The notes under the pieces: model-generated
Database searches by the model: none
The model's input: only the letters and a program-made list of their open reading frames with translations
Told to the model about the DNA's origin: nothing
Position numbers and translations under genes: made by a program
Shown here: piece by piece, positions 1 through 10,818 of the stretch
How positions within the stretch are numbered: the stretch's first letter is position 1
Layout: every line of letters starts with the position of its first letter
Assembly: GCF_905171765.1 (NCBI RefSeq)
Contig: NC_053391.1
Coordinates: forward strand, 685,343,257-685,407,256
Reading direction: 5' to 3'
From: Bufo bufo
Lineage: Eukaryota > Chordata > Amphibia > Anura > Bufonidae
Length of the DNA: 64,000 bases

Positions 1-180
1 TCACGGAAGACTGACGACCATAGAGTCCCGACTATATGTATTATTTGTTGTTTTGTTCAATATGTGCTATATGTGGGGTTATTTTAATATAATAGTATAA
101 TAAAGGATACGTTTTATACTATAGTGGTACTCTGTAATAGTGATACTTATAATTACACCACTATAAGGATATTTCCCCTT
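1..180. other. AT-rich sequence without a recognised feature
   Basis: I see no open frame, repeat unit or motif here that I can name. It may be the outer part of the repeat that follows, whose left end I could not fix. Confidence 0.3.
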
Positions 181-3100
181 TGACGGGTTACTGTCCTAGC
201 TGTGATTTTGGCTCAAATTTATGACTATCATGAAGTACAATGTGTCACGAGAAAACAATCTCTGAATGGCCTGGATAAGTAAAAGTGTTCCAAAGTCATT
301 ACCACGTAAAGTGACACATGTCAGATTTGCAAAAAATGGCCTGGGCAGGAAGATGAAAACTGCCCTGGGATAGAAAGGGTAAACCGCTTGCCGTCACACT
401 AACGCCGATAAGCGTCAGTGCGGCGGCAATCTCAGGTCTCAGCGACGCCTATTGGCGTCATCTCGTGAGACCCGAGATTTCCTGTGAACGCGCGCTCACA
501 GGAGCGCACGTTCACAGGATCGCGCAGTTCACAAGTTTAACTACAGCCTGCCGGCGCTGATCATTGGCTGGAAGACTGTATATTTTTTAAATAACCAATC
601 AAAGAGGTATGTCAGACGCTATTTTGTAAATAGCGTCTAATATACCTGCTACCTGGTCCTCTGGTGGTCCCTTTTGCTTGGATCGACCACCAGAGGACAC
701 AGGCAGCTCTGTAAGTAGCACCAAGCACCACACTACACTACACCCCCCCTGTCACTTATTAACCCCTTTTTAACCCCTGATCACCCCATATAGACTCCCT
801 GATCCCCCCCCTGTCACCCCCCTGTCATTGATCACCCCCCTGTAAGGGTCCCTTATCACCGCCAGTTCGTTAGCCACTTGTTAGGTAGTTAGCGCCCACC
901 GCACCGCAGTCACTGATTAGTCGCTGATTAGCGTCATCGCTGTCGCTAATCAGCACTAGTACTATATAGTATCTGTAAGTGATCAAGACTGATCGCAATC
1001 AGATCTATATCAGTACATTAGGGTCACCTTAGGCTCTACAAAAAACGCAGTGTTTGCCCGATCAGGCTTGATCTTGTGTGCACACTTGCGTTCAGTCCGC
1101 CCCACCGCAGTGCCAGAATTTTTTTTTTTCTGATCACTGCAAAAACACCGTAAAATCGCTGCGGCGCTATAAAGATCACTTTTGAGCTTTTTGGATCTTT
1201 ATTAACGATCGCAGCTTTACTTCGCAAGCACTCCTTTTTACTAGGCAGGTGTGCTCTTTTTCCTGGGTAGTCTCAGAGGAATACCCCCTAAATTTAGTTA
1301 GTCCAAAATGTCAAAAAAGGGGCATTTTTATGCATTTGGATTCCAAACTACTTCTCACGCTTTAGGGCCCCTAAAATGCCAGGGCAGTATAAATATCCCA
1401 CAAGTGACCCCATTTTGGAAAGAAGACACCCCAAGGTATTCCGTGAGGGGCATGACGAGTTCATAGAAGATCAGTTTTTTTGGCACAAGTTAGCGGAAAT
1501 TGATTTTTTTTTCTTTTTTTTTCTTACAAAGTCTCATGTTGCACTAACTTGTGACAATTTATTTTTCTTATATGAACTCACCATACCCCTCACGGAATAC
1601 CTTGGGGTGTCTTCTTTCTAAAATGGGGTCACTTGTGGGGTATTTATACTGCCCTGGCATTTTAGGGGCCCTAAAGCGTGAGAAGTGCCTGTGAAATCCT
1701 AAAAGTACTCATTGGAATTTGGGCCCCTTTGCGCACCTAGGCTGCAAAAAAGTGGTCACACATGTGGTCACACATTTTTGCAGCCTAGATGCGCAAAGGG
1801 GCCCAAATTCCAATGAGTACTTTTAGGATTTCACAGGGCATTTTTTACGCATTTGGATTCCAAACTACTTCTCACGCTTTAGGGCCCCTAAAATGCCAGG
1901 GCAGTATAAATACCCCACAAGTGACCCCATTTTAGAAAGAAGACACCCCAAGGTATTCCGTGAGGGGTATGGTGAGTACATGTAAAATTTTATTTTTTGT
2001 CACAAGTTAGTGGAATATGAGACTTTGTAAAAAAAAAAAAAAAAAATCAATTTCCGCTAACTTGTGCCAAAAAAATAAATCTTCTATGAACTCGCCATGC
2101 CCCTCACGAAATACCTTGGGGTGTCTTCTTTCCAAAATGGGGTCACTTGTGGGGTATTTATACTGCCCTGGAATTTTAGGGGCCCTAAAGCGTGAGAAGT
2201 ATTTTGGAATCCAAATGCGTAAAAATGCCCTGTGAAATCCTAAAGGTACTCATTGGAATTTGGGCCCCTTTGCGCACCTAGGCTGCAAAAAAGTGTCACA
2301 CATGTGGTATCGCGGTACTCAGGAGAAGTAGGGCAATGTGTTTTGGTGTGTATTTTTACATATACCCATGCTGGGTGAGAGAAATATCTCTGTAAATGAC
2401 AATTTTTTAATTTTTTTTATACAAAGTTGTCAATTTACAGAGATATTTCTCTCACCCAGCATGGGTATATGTAAAAATACACCCCAAAACACATTGCCCT
2501 ACTTCTCCTGAGTACGGCAATACCACATGTGTGACACTTTTTTGCAGCCTAGGTCCGCAAAGGGGCCGAAGGTCCAACGAGTACCTTTAGGCTTTACAGG
2601 GTTGCTCACAATTTAGCCCCGCCCAAAATGCCAGAACAGTAAACACACCCCACAAATGACCCCATTTCGGAAAGTAGACACCCCAAGGTATTTGCTGAGG
2701 GGCATAGTGAGTCCGTGGGAGATTTTTTTTTTTTGCCAGAAGCTAGCAGAAATGGAAACTTTATTATTTATTTATTTTTCTCAGAAAGTGTCATTTTCCG
2801 TTAACTTGTGAAAAAAAATTAAATCCTACATAAACTCACCATGCCCCTCCGCGAATACTTTGGGGTGTTTTCTTTCTAAAATGGGGTCATTTGGGGGGTA
2901 TTTATACTATCCTGGCATTCTAGCACCTCAGGAAACATGACAGGTGCTCAGAAAGTCAGAGCTGCTTCAAAATGCGGAAATTCACATTTTTGTACCATAG
3001 TTTGTAAACGCTATAACTTTTGCGCAAACCAATAAATATACACTTATTGGATTTTTTTTTATCAAAGACATGTAGCACAATAAATTCTGACACAAACTTG

Positions 3101-3388
3101 TATAGAAATGTAATTATATTTGAACAATTTTACCAGAAAAAGTTAAAAATACACTTTTTTTGAGAAAATTGCGGTCTATTTTGATTAATATCAGAAAAAC
3201 GAAAAATCTCGGCAGCAATCAAATACCACCAAAAGAAAGCTGTATTTGTGAGAAGAAAAGGAGGTAAAATTAATTTGGGTGCCAAGTTGCATGACCGAGC
3301 AATAAACCGTTAAAGTTGTGAAGTGCCGATTTGTAAAAAAAGGCCTGGTCACTAGGGGGGTATAAACCTGTGGTCCTTAAGTGGTTAA
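181..3388. repeat. Large non-autonomous repeat ending in a TTAA motif
   Basis: The stretch about 200-345 is a reverse-complement relative (roughly 85% by eye) of 15150-15290. The far right end (3330-3388) carries the same terminal pattern, a GGCCTGGTC block followed by AGTGGTTAA. A second copy starts at 15114 with TTAACCACTT, so the family appears to end at a TTAA, as piggyBac- and Kolobok-type elements do. No transposase is encoded. The middle part, about 350-1330, is GC-richer and not internally repetitive. Left end and superfamily are uncertain. Confidence 0.55.
1330..2930. repeat. Chain of five consecutive long inverted repeats
   Basis: Five back-to-back palindromes have centres near 1515, 1765, 2030, 2415 and 2775. 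Each arm is about 70-170 bp and nearly perfect, and most loops are T-rich or A-rich. The same arm sequences return: the arm containing CTTTAGGGCCCCTAAAATGC occurs in the first and third hairpins, and the arm around GGCCCAAATTCCAATGAG in the second and fourth. The fifth is the most diverged. No protein is encoded; short frames here only reflect the repeat. Confidence 0.8.
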
Positions 3389-3426
3389 AGACTAACCTTT
3401 ATTTATTTATTTAGTTTGTTTTCCAG

Positions 3427-3586
3427 GGGTAACAATCATGGTTCGGTGGCGGTCCATCAGGGACTGCTACAAGAAAGATTACAACTAGGAACTTCAGGCC
3501 CCGAGTGGTTCGTGAGCAAACTCAAGGCTGGACTATCGCTATCATTCCGCCTTGGGGTTCCTACGAAGAACCCTAGAGCTGCGAAG
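3427..3586 (+). pseudogene. Harbinger MADF/Myb-like accessory protein, first visible exon (broken)
   Basis: Frame 3438-3586 begins MVRWRSIRDCYKKDY, the signature of the MADF/Myb-SANT-like DNA-binding protein that Harbinger transposons carry beside their transposase. It is bounded by an acceptor (TTTTCCAG, ending 3426) and a donor (GTAAGA from 3587). The exon ends in phase 2 and joins in frame to the exon at 3959. Two in-frame stops, TAG at 3486 and TGA at 3513, inactivate it. In Harbinger elements this protein helps bring the transposase to DNA. The exon holding the original start codon was not identified. The family call rests on the WRSIRD-YKKDY pattern and on the neighbouring transposase. 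Confidence 0.75.
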
Positions 3587-3700
3587 GTAAGAGATTATGT
3601 TTATAGAGATTCTGAATTATGTTCTACAATCTATGTGTATGGCCCAGGCAGACTGTCATTTGGTACTCTGTCTTGGACATCCACATAGTATTTTATGGAG

Positions 3701-3895
3701 TAGAGATGAGCAAAGCGTGCTTTAGATTATACATCTGAAGTTGCTTTCCAAAAAAAAAAGGCCTTACTGTTTTACATAGACACTTCTCTGTACACTAATA
3801 TAATGTATGGGCTCTATTTATGTACACTATTTGTATGAAATTTTTTTGCAATGCAACTTCCTATGTAGCATCAGAAGTCGCTTTGCTCACCTCTA
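3701..3895. mobile_element. 195-bp MITE inside the MADF-gene intron
   Basis: It has terminal inverted repeats TAGAGATGAGCAAAGCG at 3701-3717 and CGCTTTGCTCACCTCTA at 3879-3895, matching at 16 of 17 positions. It lies wholly within the intron 3587-3958 and encodes nothing. Sequence at 31074-31180 opens with a similar GAGATGAGCGAA motif and may be related. The target duplication is not clear. Confidence 0.7.
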
Positions 3896-3958
3896 TCCAG
3901 AAGTTCTCCACCAAAATCCTATTGCTAATTTCTGTTATTTTTTTTCTTTGCTTTACAG

Positions 3959-4157
3959 AACATCAAGCATTAGTCAGGCGCCCGAGGTTCCTCAGGAGGC
4001 GGTCCGTGATGAGTCGGCCACCGCGGGTCCCTCTCGTCCTGCTCAATCAACTGGTCAGGACTCCGATGTTCCCCTACCTCCGCCCTCTGGCGACGCAACG
4101 ATGGACCGATTAGCCCCATTATTTGAGGCCATCATGCATCGCCAGAGGTCAGGTAGG
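3959..4157 (+). pseudogene. Harbinger MADF-like accessory protein, second exon, 5' part
   Basis: It follows an acceptor (polypyrimidine tract, then CTTTACAG ending 3958) and continues the phase of the 3427-3586 exon. It encodes a Pro/Ser/Glu-rich linker (TSSISQAPEVPQEAV onward) followed by MDRLAPLFEAIMHRQ. It is cut after an AGG codon at 4155-4157 by the hAT-like insertion that starts at 4158. The same frame resumes at 9253. This part has no stop of its own; the gene is dead because of the upstream exon and the insertion. Confidence 0.75.
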
Positions 4158-5087
4158 CAGTGGCGTCTCTAGCTTTCAAATTTTGGGGGGGCACACTGGG
4201 GGCCAGGACAAAAGTAGGGGGGGCAGCTATAACAACGATACATTTACACAAGTACGCTTAGAAATGCTGCGATACTTTACCCAATACCTAAAACCGCAAC
4301 AGGGAAGAAAAGTCCAGCTGTCTGTGGATGACACTTTTATAGAGAGGGGGATCTGTGGATGACACTGCTATGGGGGGGATCTGTGGATGCCACATACCGT
4401 ATATAGCATCTTATGCTATATGTGTCATCCACAGATCCACCCCATGACAGTGTCATCCCCATTTCCCCCTCCATAACAGTGTCATCCACAGATCTCCCTC
4501 CCTATAACAGTGTCATCCACAGATCTCCCTCCCCGCCTCTCACAGGAGTGTACAGATATAAAATAAACATATTTCACATGAACACTTACAGTTACTTGGC
4601 TTGGCCCTTGGGGATCTCAGACGCCACTTCAACACTTTGGCCGGGGGCTCTGCGGAGCTGATGTTGTGTTTTATCCTAATGAGAAAGATTTCATAATAAG
4701 GATTTGGAGAAGGGGCAGAGGGATAGCAGAGCAGGGAGAGGCTGGTGCTGCTACTAGGGGGTCATACCATGGGGGAGTAATAAAACCCACCATAATGCCC
4801 CCCCAGTAGAAATAATTCTCCTTATAATGTGTAAAACATACCCCCTTATGCCCCCAGTTGAGCTAATGTCCCCCATAATGTGCCAGTATAAAATACCCCT
4901 ATATAGTGCACCAGTAAATGCCTCCATAGTGCTCCTCTCCCCCCCTCCTGCTAGTGCCCCCCATAATGTACCAGTATAAAATGTCCCATATATCGTGCCC
5001 CAGTAGATGCCGTCAGTGTCCCTCATAATTTGCAAGTATAAAATACCCCTTCTTAGTGCCCCCCGTAGATGACTCCATAGTACTCCT

Positions 5088-6187
5088 TGTGGCGAAACCA
5101 ACCTCGCCACTGGGTTTTGGAGAGGCAGTCGGTCTCCCCCTCCAACAACCAGACTCTAAGCCAGGGAGCAACACAGAGACCGGGAGTACTAGCTTCCAAC
5201 ATAACCTTGGTGGACTCACTGGACAGAGACAGGCTACCAAATGCAACAGGTCCAGTATTGGGTTGTGGGTGGGCTGCCAGACTAACTCAGGTAACGACCA
5301 GCGTGAGGTCAGGTATCTGGTTAGTCTTCCCTGGGGGGGGGAGATGTGTGGCGAAACCAACCTCGCCACTGGGTTTTGGAGAGGCCTGTTTATCAGCCTC
5401 TTGCCTCAGGATTATGGCCCATACTAACTTTTAAACCCCTGAACCTATTCAAGTGAATTTTGGATAGGTTTGTCCCCAAGTTATACTGTTTAAATTGATG
5501 TAAGTTATATGTATGGCCAATGTAAACTCACAAAGTTGTAACAATTTATAATAAGTGTAACTTGTCAGCTTGGGAGGAATATGCTGGGTGTGTTTCTATT
5601 GTGCCATTGTCCCATTGTGTGTTTAAATGGTGATGTCTGTCCTGTTATATCCACATGTGTATTGGTGATTTCTCTTTGTCTTGAGAGACAATTGGATTAC
5701 GCCTCGGGTGTCTCCAGGGCAGAGAGGAGGAAACCATGATGCATTGTGGGGATGTATTGTCTCTGTGTATCCTACAGTGCTGCATATCTGTCCTATGTCA
5801 CAGTCTTCATTCTGGTCCCCTAGGGGCGTGTACACCAGATGGGCTTGGTTGTTTTATACCTCCCTGTGGGCGGACCTGTATTTGCAAACAACTGTAATAA
5901 AAACCAGGCTGGGTGTGCCAGCACCTCAGACCACTGCTTGACCCTCAACACGGAGCCTTGTCTCGTTATTGGGGGGATCCGCTGTATGCTGTTAGAGACT
6001 GATTGCCAGGAGTGTAAGCTGATTCCTGTTCGTCTGCTAGCAGCTATTCGTGAGGTTCCAGTTTGGAGTGCTACTTTGTATCCAGTTCGGGAGTTTGGTG
6101 TTCTGCAGTAGCTGTGCCTGTCTCTCAGAAAGGGGCACATCGCCTAAATGGATTTTAACCCCTTGTCTGCTGAAACGGTCCTTTACA
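5088..6187 (+). mobile_element. Deleted LTR element (LTR stub, 3' internal part, full 3' LTR)
   Basis: It is flanked by the 5-bp duplication CTCCT (5083-5087 and 6188-6192). It opens with about 38 bp of LTR (TGTGGCGAAACCAACC onward), then jumps directly to the 3' internal region (about 5126-5346). That region matches about 51800-52105 of the complete element further right, including the purine-rich tract before the LTR. A full 3' LTR of 841 bp (5347-6187) ends ...TTTACA. The jump occurred at a short shared GAG/AGG-type sequence. The remaining coding part is only the tail of the reading frame described at 50517; relative to that copy a further segment of about 80 bp is missing. It has no complete gene. 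Confidence 0.85.
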
Positions 6188-6309
6188 CTCCTCTCTCCCC
6201 TTCTCCATAGTACCCACCATAATGTGTCCCAGTATAAAATGCTACTGTACAGAGCCCCCCATATAAAACACCCCTTCTTTGTGGCCTCAGTAGATGCCCC
6301 TATAGTGCC

Positions 6310-7345
6310 CACCAATAATGTGCCAGTAATAAGTGCCCTCAATAACGTGCCAGTAACAAGAGCCCCCCAATGTGCCAGTAATAAGCCCCCATCACGTGCC
6401 AGTAACAAGAGCCCCCATCATGTGCCAGTAATAAGCCCCCCATCACGTGCCAGTAATAAGCCCCCATCATGTGCCAGTAATAAGCCCCCCATCACGTGCC
6501 AGTAATAAGCCCCCCATCACGTGCCAGTATTAAGCCCCCCCATGTTCCAGTATTAAGTCCCCCCATCATCATGTGCCAGTATTAAGTCCCCCCATCATCA
6601 TGTGCCAGTATTAAGTCCCCCATCATCATGTGCCAGTATTAAGTCCCCCCCCATCATCATGTGCCAGTATTAAGTCCCCCCATCATGTGCCAGTATTAAG
6701 TCCCCCCCAACATGTGCCAGTATTAAGTCCCCCCCCATCATGTGCCAGTATTAAGTCCCCCCATCATCATGTGCCAGTATTAAGTCCCCCCATCATCATG
6801 TGCCAGTATTAAGTCCCCCCCATCATGTGCCAGTATTAAGTCCCCTCCATCATGTGCCAGTATTAAGTCCCCCCATCATGTGCCAGTATTAAGTCCCCCC
6901 ATCATCATGTGCCAGTATTAAGTCCCCCCCATCATCATGTGCCAGTATTAAGTCCCCCCATCATCATGTGCCAGTATTAAGTCCCCCCATCATCATGTGC
7001 CAGTATTAAGTCCCCCCCATCATCATGTGCCAGTATTAAGTCCCCCCCATCATCATGTGCCAGTATTAAGTCCCCCCATGATCATGTGCCAGTATTAAGT
7101 CCCCCCATCATCATGTGCCAGTATTAAGTCCCCCCATCATCATGTGCCAGTATTAAGTCCCCCCATCATCATGTGCCAGTATTAAGTCCCCCCCATCATC
7201 ATGTGCCAGTATTAAGTCCCCCCCATCATCATGTGCCAGTATTAAGTCCCCCCATCATCATGTACCAGTATTAAGTCCCCCCCATCATCATGTGCCAGTA
7301 TAAAGTCCCCCCCATCATCATGTGCCAGTATTGTAATAAGCCCCC
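6310..7345. repeat. Minisatellite, about 29-bp unit
   Basis: Some 35 tandem copies of a unit like CATCATCATGTGCCAGTATT followed by AAGTCCCCC. Length varies between units through C-runs and CAT copies. The left part (before about 6500) is more diverged (GTGCCAGTAATAAGCCCCC), and the right part is very uniform. The array lies within the hAT-like element. Confidence 0.9.
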
Positions 7346-7689
7346 CAATGTGCCAGTAACACTATTGTAAAAAACAACAACAACAAAAAAAACGTATACT
7401 TACCTCAGTGTCAGCGATGCGATGCAGCCTCTTCCTGTGTCCCACGCTGTAATGTAAGGCTCAGGCGGCGCGATGACGTCATTGCGCCGGCCTTTGATAG
7501 GCTGCCGGCCTAGTGCCTGCAGCCAGGGGCGTACATAAAAATCACTGGGCCCCATAGCAGGAATCTAAATTGGGCCCCCATTCCCCTTTTATAGCCCCTC
7601 CCTTTGTTCCATGAACTATTCTTGCTGCTGCGTTTTATAATTTATGCCATCAGGGCCGGATTGGGATTACAAAACAGCCCTGGCACACA

Positions 7690-8360
7690 AAAGAGGTATA
7701 ATAGATGCAGATGTATATTATATACAGCAGTGTACAGTTATGTGAGGTACGCGGTATAATATATGCAGTGTGTACAGGTATATAGTATATTCCCTAGTGT
7801 TCTGATATGTGAGGTACAGGGTATAATAGATGCAGTGTGTACAGGTATACAGTATATATAGCAGTGTACTGATATGTGAGGTACGGGGTATAATATATGC
7901 AGTGTATACAGTAGTGTAATATGTGAGGTACGAGGTATAATAGATGCAGTGTGTACAGGTATATAGTATATACAGCAATGTACTGATATGTGAGGTACGG
8001 GGTATAATATATGCAGTGTATACAGTAGTGTAATATGTGAGGTACGAGGTATAATAGATGCAGTGTGTACAGGTATATAGTAAATACAGCAGTGTATTGA
8101 CACCTCGTACCTCAGATATCAGTACTCCGCTGTATATACTATATATCTGTACACACTGCATCTATTATACCTCGTACCTCACATATATAGTATATACAGC
8201 AGTGTACTGATATCTGTACACACTGCATCTATTATACCTCGTACCTCACATATCAGTGCACTGCTGTATATATTATATATCTGTACACACTGCATCTATT
8301 ATACCTCATACCTCACATATATAGTATATACAGAAGTGTACTGATATCTGTACATATTGC
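7690..8360. repeat. Tandem array with an internal switch of orientation
   Basis: Units of about 67 bp, alternating with a 46-bp shortened form, contain GTGAGGTACGAGGTATAATA and GATGCAGTGTGTACAGGTAT. From about 8100 the same unit runs on the opposite strand (CACACTGCATCTATTATACC, then TCGTACCTCACAT), giving a large hairpin-like arrangement. (TG)n and (TA)n runs follow at about 8390-8430. Confidence 0.8.
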
Positions 8361-8728
8361 ATGTATAATACTGTGTAATATATGCAGTGTGTGTGCATGT
8401 ATGTGTGTGTATCTATATATATATATATTACACACAGAGCAGTGTAGTGATGTGACACATAGAAGGTATAATACTGTAGATGCAGTGTTTACAGAAATAT
8501 GTGGTCAGTTATACATTATGGTCACTGTGTGTGTGAGGTACATGAGGTAGTGGTCACTGTAACTGTCTGAAGTATTATACATGAGTGAGCAATGAGTAAA
8601 AACAGGGCATGGAGGGGGGGGGGGTAAATGATGAGAAGTGGAGGACCTCCTCTTACCTCTCCATTCCAGTCTGTATGGATCAATGCAGAGTTGCTTGTGA
8701 ACTTCTAATACTTGCTGTTAGGGGTTGA

Positions 8729-8950
8729 AGGACCTGTGATGATGTCATCACAGGTCCTGGCAGATATACCTTTGAAACCTAGGAACTACACCATTTTTGG
8801 TGCAGTTCCTTTGCTAGATTCTGCAGGACCTGTGATGTTGAAGATGATGTCATCACAGGTCCTGGCAGATGCACTGTTCTAACCTGGGAACTACACTTTA
8901 CACTGTGCAGTTCCCTTACAGGACCTGTGATGACATCATCAAAGGTCCTT
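8729..8950. repeat. Three related near-palindromes around TGATGTCATCA
   Basis: AGGACCTGTGATGATGTCAT continuing to CACAGGTCCT occupies 8729-8758. Related versions lie at about 8823-8862 and 8917-8948. Each can fold into a short hairpin. A CREB/AP-1-like core is present by sequence, but no nearby gene suggests a regulatory role. Confidence 0.6.
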
Positions 8951-9252
8951 TAGCTTTAGAAAGATAAACAGGAGCAATTAGGGGGCGGGGCCTCTCCTCC
9001 AGTTTGGGGCCTGCCTGCAGCCTATCAGAGGAAGGGGAAGGGACACGCCTCTCCCTCCCTTGCACCTCCGCTGGCACAGGCAGTTTACAATGGAGATGAG
9101 CGCAATGGAAGCGCTCATCTCCCTGTGCCCGGCGGCGGCGGCTCACTTGGGGGGGGCATTTTAGTTGGGGGGGCACATGGGGGGGCACAGCATGATGTAG
9201 GGGGGGCCGTGGCCCCCTCTGGACCCCCCCTGGCGACGCCACTGCAGGTAGG

Positions 9253-9579
9253 AGCCGTCAGGCGGACTACGAGGATCTCACGAGGCTCGTTTACGAGTCC
9301 TTGATGGGATTCACAAATAGAGTTGCCAGATTGGAGGATAATTTGTGTCGTCTTCAGGAGGGGGTGGTGTTGACGTCGCAAATGAGTCCGATGCAACTTG
9401 ATTTGAATTCGTTAGTCCCCGTGATGGAACAGTTTGCGCCTGACCAATTGTTTGAGGCCAGAAGACAAGTGGACTGCGCCTGGTGGCAAGTTCAACACCT
9501 ACCCACATCCTTTCCCCCGCCGCCCCAGCCCTATCCCCATCCCACACCTTTGCTCCGCTTTAATCCGCTGCTGCAATAA
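9253..9579 (+). pseudogene. Harbinger MADF-like accessory protein, second exon, 3' part
   Basis: It continues the frame broken at 4157: the codons from 9253 (Ser-Arg-Gln-Ala-Asp) are open up to a TAA at 9577-9579. It encodes a helical segment (YEDLTRLVYESLMGFTNRVA, then RLEDNLCRLQEGV), probably a coiled-coil or partner-binding region, and a Pro-rich tail. The 3' end faces and nearly abuts the transposase gene on the other strand, the convergent order found in some Harbinger elements. Confidence 0.75.
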
Positions 9580-9875
9580 GGTTTAATTAGATTGCCACAC
9601 ATCTGAAACGCTTCGTCACCAAACAACACGAAGGGCATGGGGGGAGCATCAGAACCTGGTAGAGGTTGAGGTGGTGGGAAATCAAATCGTCTCTTGTATA
9701 GCCTTCGCCCCATGTCAGAATTTTTTAAGACCATGGAATCATTGGTTCGGCCATAAGCCCCAACATCGATTGCCACAAAATGGTACTGGACATCAGCGAT
9801 GGCCATTAATATAATTGAAAAATATTTTTTGTAGTTAAAGTACTCTGAACCAGTGCCTTGGGGCTTGATAATACG
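9531..9875 (-). pseudogene. Harbinger transposase (HARBI1-like), downstream part of exon 2
   Basis: Reading down from 9875, the frame encodes IRIIKPQGTGSEYFNYKKYF, then AIDVGAYGRTNDS (second catalytic Asp region of the DDE_Tnp_4 fold), NSDMGRRLY and GDEAFQMCGNLIKPY. It stops at 9531 soon after. The expected C-terminal third, with the last catalytic acidic residue, is absent: the DNA there belongs to the MADF gene's 3' exon. The element has probably lost the segment between its two genes. The frame is split from its upstream half by the Tc1-like insertion at 9878-10816. Confidence 0.85.
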
Positions 9876-9877
9876 TA

Positions 9878-10816
9878 CAGTACAGACCAAAAGTTTGGAC
9901 ACACCTTCTCATTCAAAGAGTTTTCTTTATTTTCATGACTATGAAAATTGTAGATTCACACTGAAGGCATCAAAACTATGAATTAACACATGTGGAATTA
10001 TATACATAACAAACAAGTGTGAAACAACTGAAAATATGTCATATTCTAGGTTCTTCAAAGTAGCCACCTTTTGCTTTGATTACTGCTTTGCACACTCTTG
10101 GCATTCTCTTGATGAGATTCAAGAGGTAGTCCCCTGAAATGGTCTTCAAACAGTCTTGAAGGAGTTCCCAGAGATGCTTAGCACTTGTTGGCCCTTTTGC
10201 CTTCACTCTGCAGTCCAGCTCACCCGAAACCATCTCGATTGGGTTCAGGTCCGGTGACTGTGGAGGCCAGGTCATCTGGCGCAGCACCCCATCACTCTCC
10301 TTCATGGTCAAATAGCCCTTACTTTCAAAGTTTTCCCAATTTTTCGGCTGACTGACTGACCTTCATTTCTTAAAGTAATCATGGCCACTCGTTTTTCTTT
10401 ACTTAGCTGCTTTTTTCTTGCCATAATACAAATTCTAACAGTCTATTCAGTAGGACTATCAGCTGTGTATCCACCTGACTTCTCCTCAACGCAACTGATG
10501 GTCCCAACCCCATTTATAAGGCAAGAAATCCCACTTATTAAACCTGACAGAGCACACCTGTGAAGTGAAAACCATTTCAGGGGACTACCTCTTGAAGCTC
10601 ATCAAGAGAATGCCAAGAGTGTGCAAAGGAGTAATTAAAGCAAAAGGTGGCTACTTTGAAGAACCTAGAATATGACATATTTTCAGTTGTTTCACACTTG
10701 TTTGTTATGTATATAATTCCACATGTGTTAATTCATAGTTTTGATGCCTTCATAGTCATGAAAATAAAGAAAACTCTTTGAATGAGAAGGTGTGTCCAAA
10801 CTTTTGGTCTGTACTG
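9878..10816. mobile_element. Non-autonomous Tc1-like element with long inverted arms
   Basis: The ends are CAGTACAGACC...GGTCTGTACTG, flanked by TA on both sides (9876-9877 and 10817-10818), the Tc1/mariner target. The two arms, about 9878-10145 and 10575-10816, are long inverted repeats, and both contain the last codons of a Tc1-type transposase. The central part (10320-10560) is not coding. It is inserted in the Harbinger transposase, between its catalytic VDxKH region and the codons that follow. A second, truncated copy lies at 22713-23407. Confidence 0.9.
10039..10311 (-). pseudogene. Tc1-type transposase, C-terminal fragment only
   Basis: The 90-residue frame contains WPPQSPDLNPIEMVSGELDC, the region with the last acidic residue of the DD34E catalytic triad. 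It runs to the usual C-terminal end (VIKAKGGYFEEPRI). The N-terminal DNA-binding domains and first two Asp residues are missing, so it cannot be an active enzyme. The product is a coding remnant kept inside a non-autonomous element. Confidence 0.85.
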
Positions 10817-10818
10817 TA

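Larger units (their letters stand above)
4158..9244. mobile_element. Non-autonomous hAT-like element, 5.1 kb, with 8-bp target duplication
   Basis: The left end reads CAGTGGCGTCTCTAG and the right end is its inverted relative (CTGGCGACGCCACTG). Identical 8-bp copies of CAGGTAGG flank it at 4150-4157 and 9245-9252, the duplication length typical of hAT transposons. I see no transposase inside. The interior is a collection of other things: degenerate copies of a GTGCCAGTATAAAA-like unit (4740-5087 and 6200-6310), a deleted LTR element (5088-6187), a 29-bp minisatellite, a partly inverted array (7690-8360), palindromes near 8729-8950 and a GC-rich stretch with a short hairpin near 9090-9120. A sequence starting GGGCGTACATAAAAATCACT near 7527 may be another element end. 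Confidence 0.75.
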
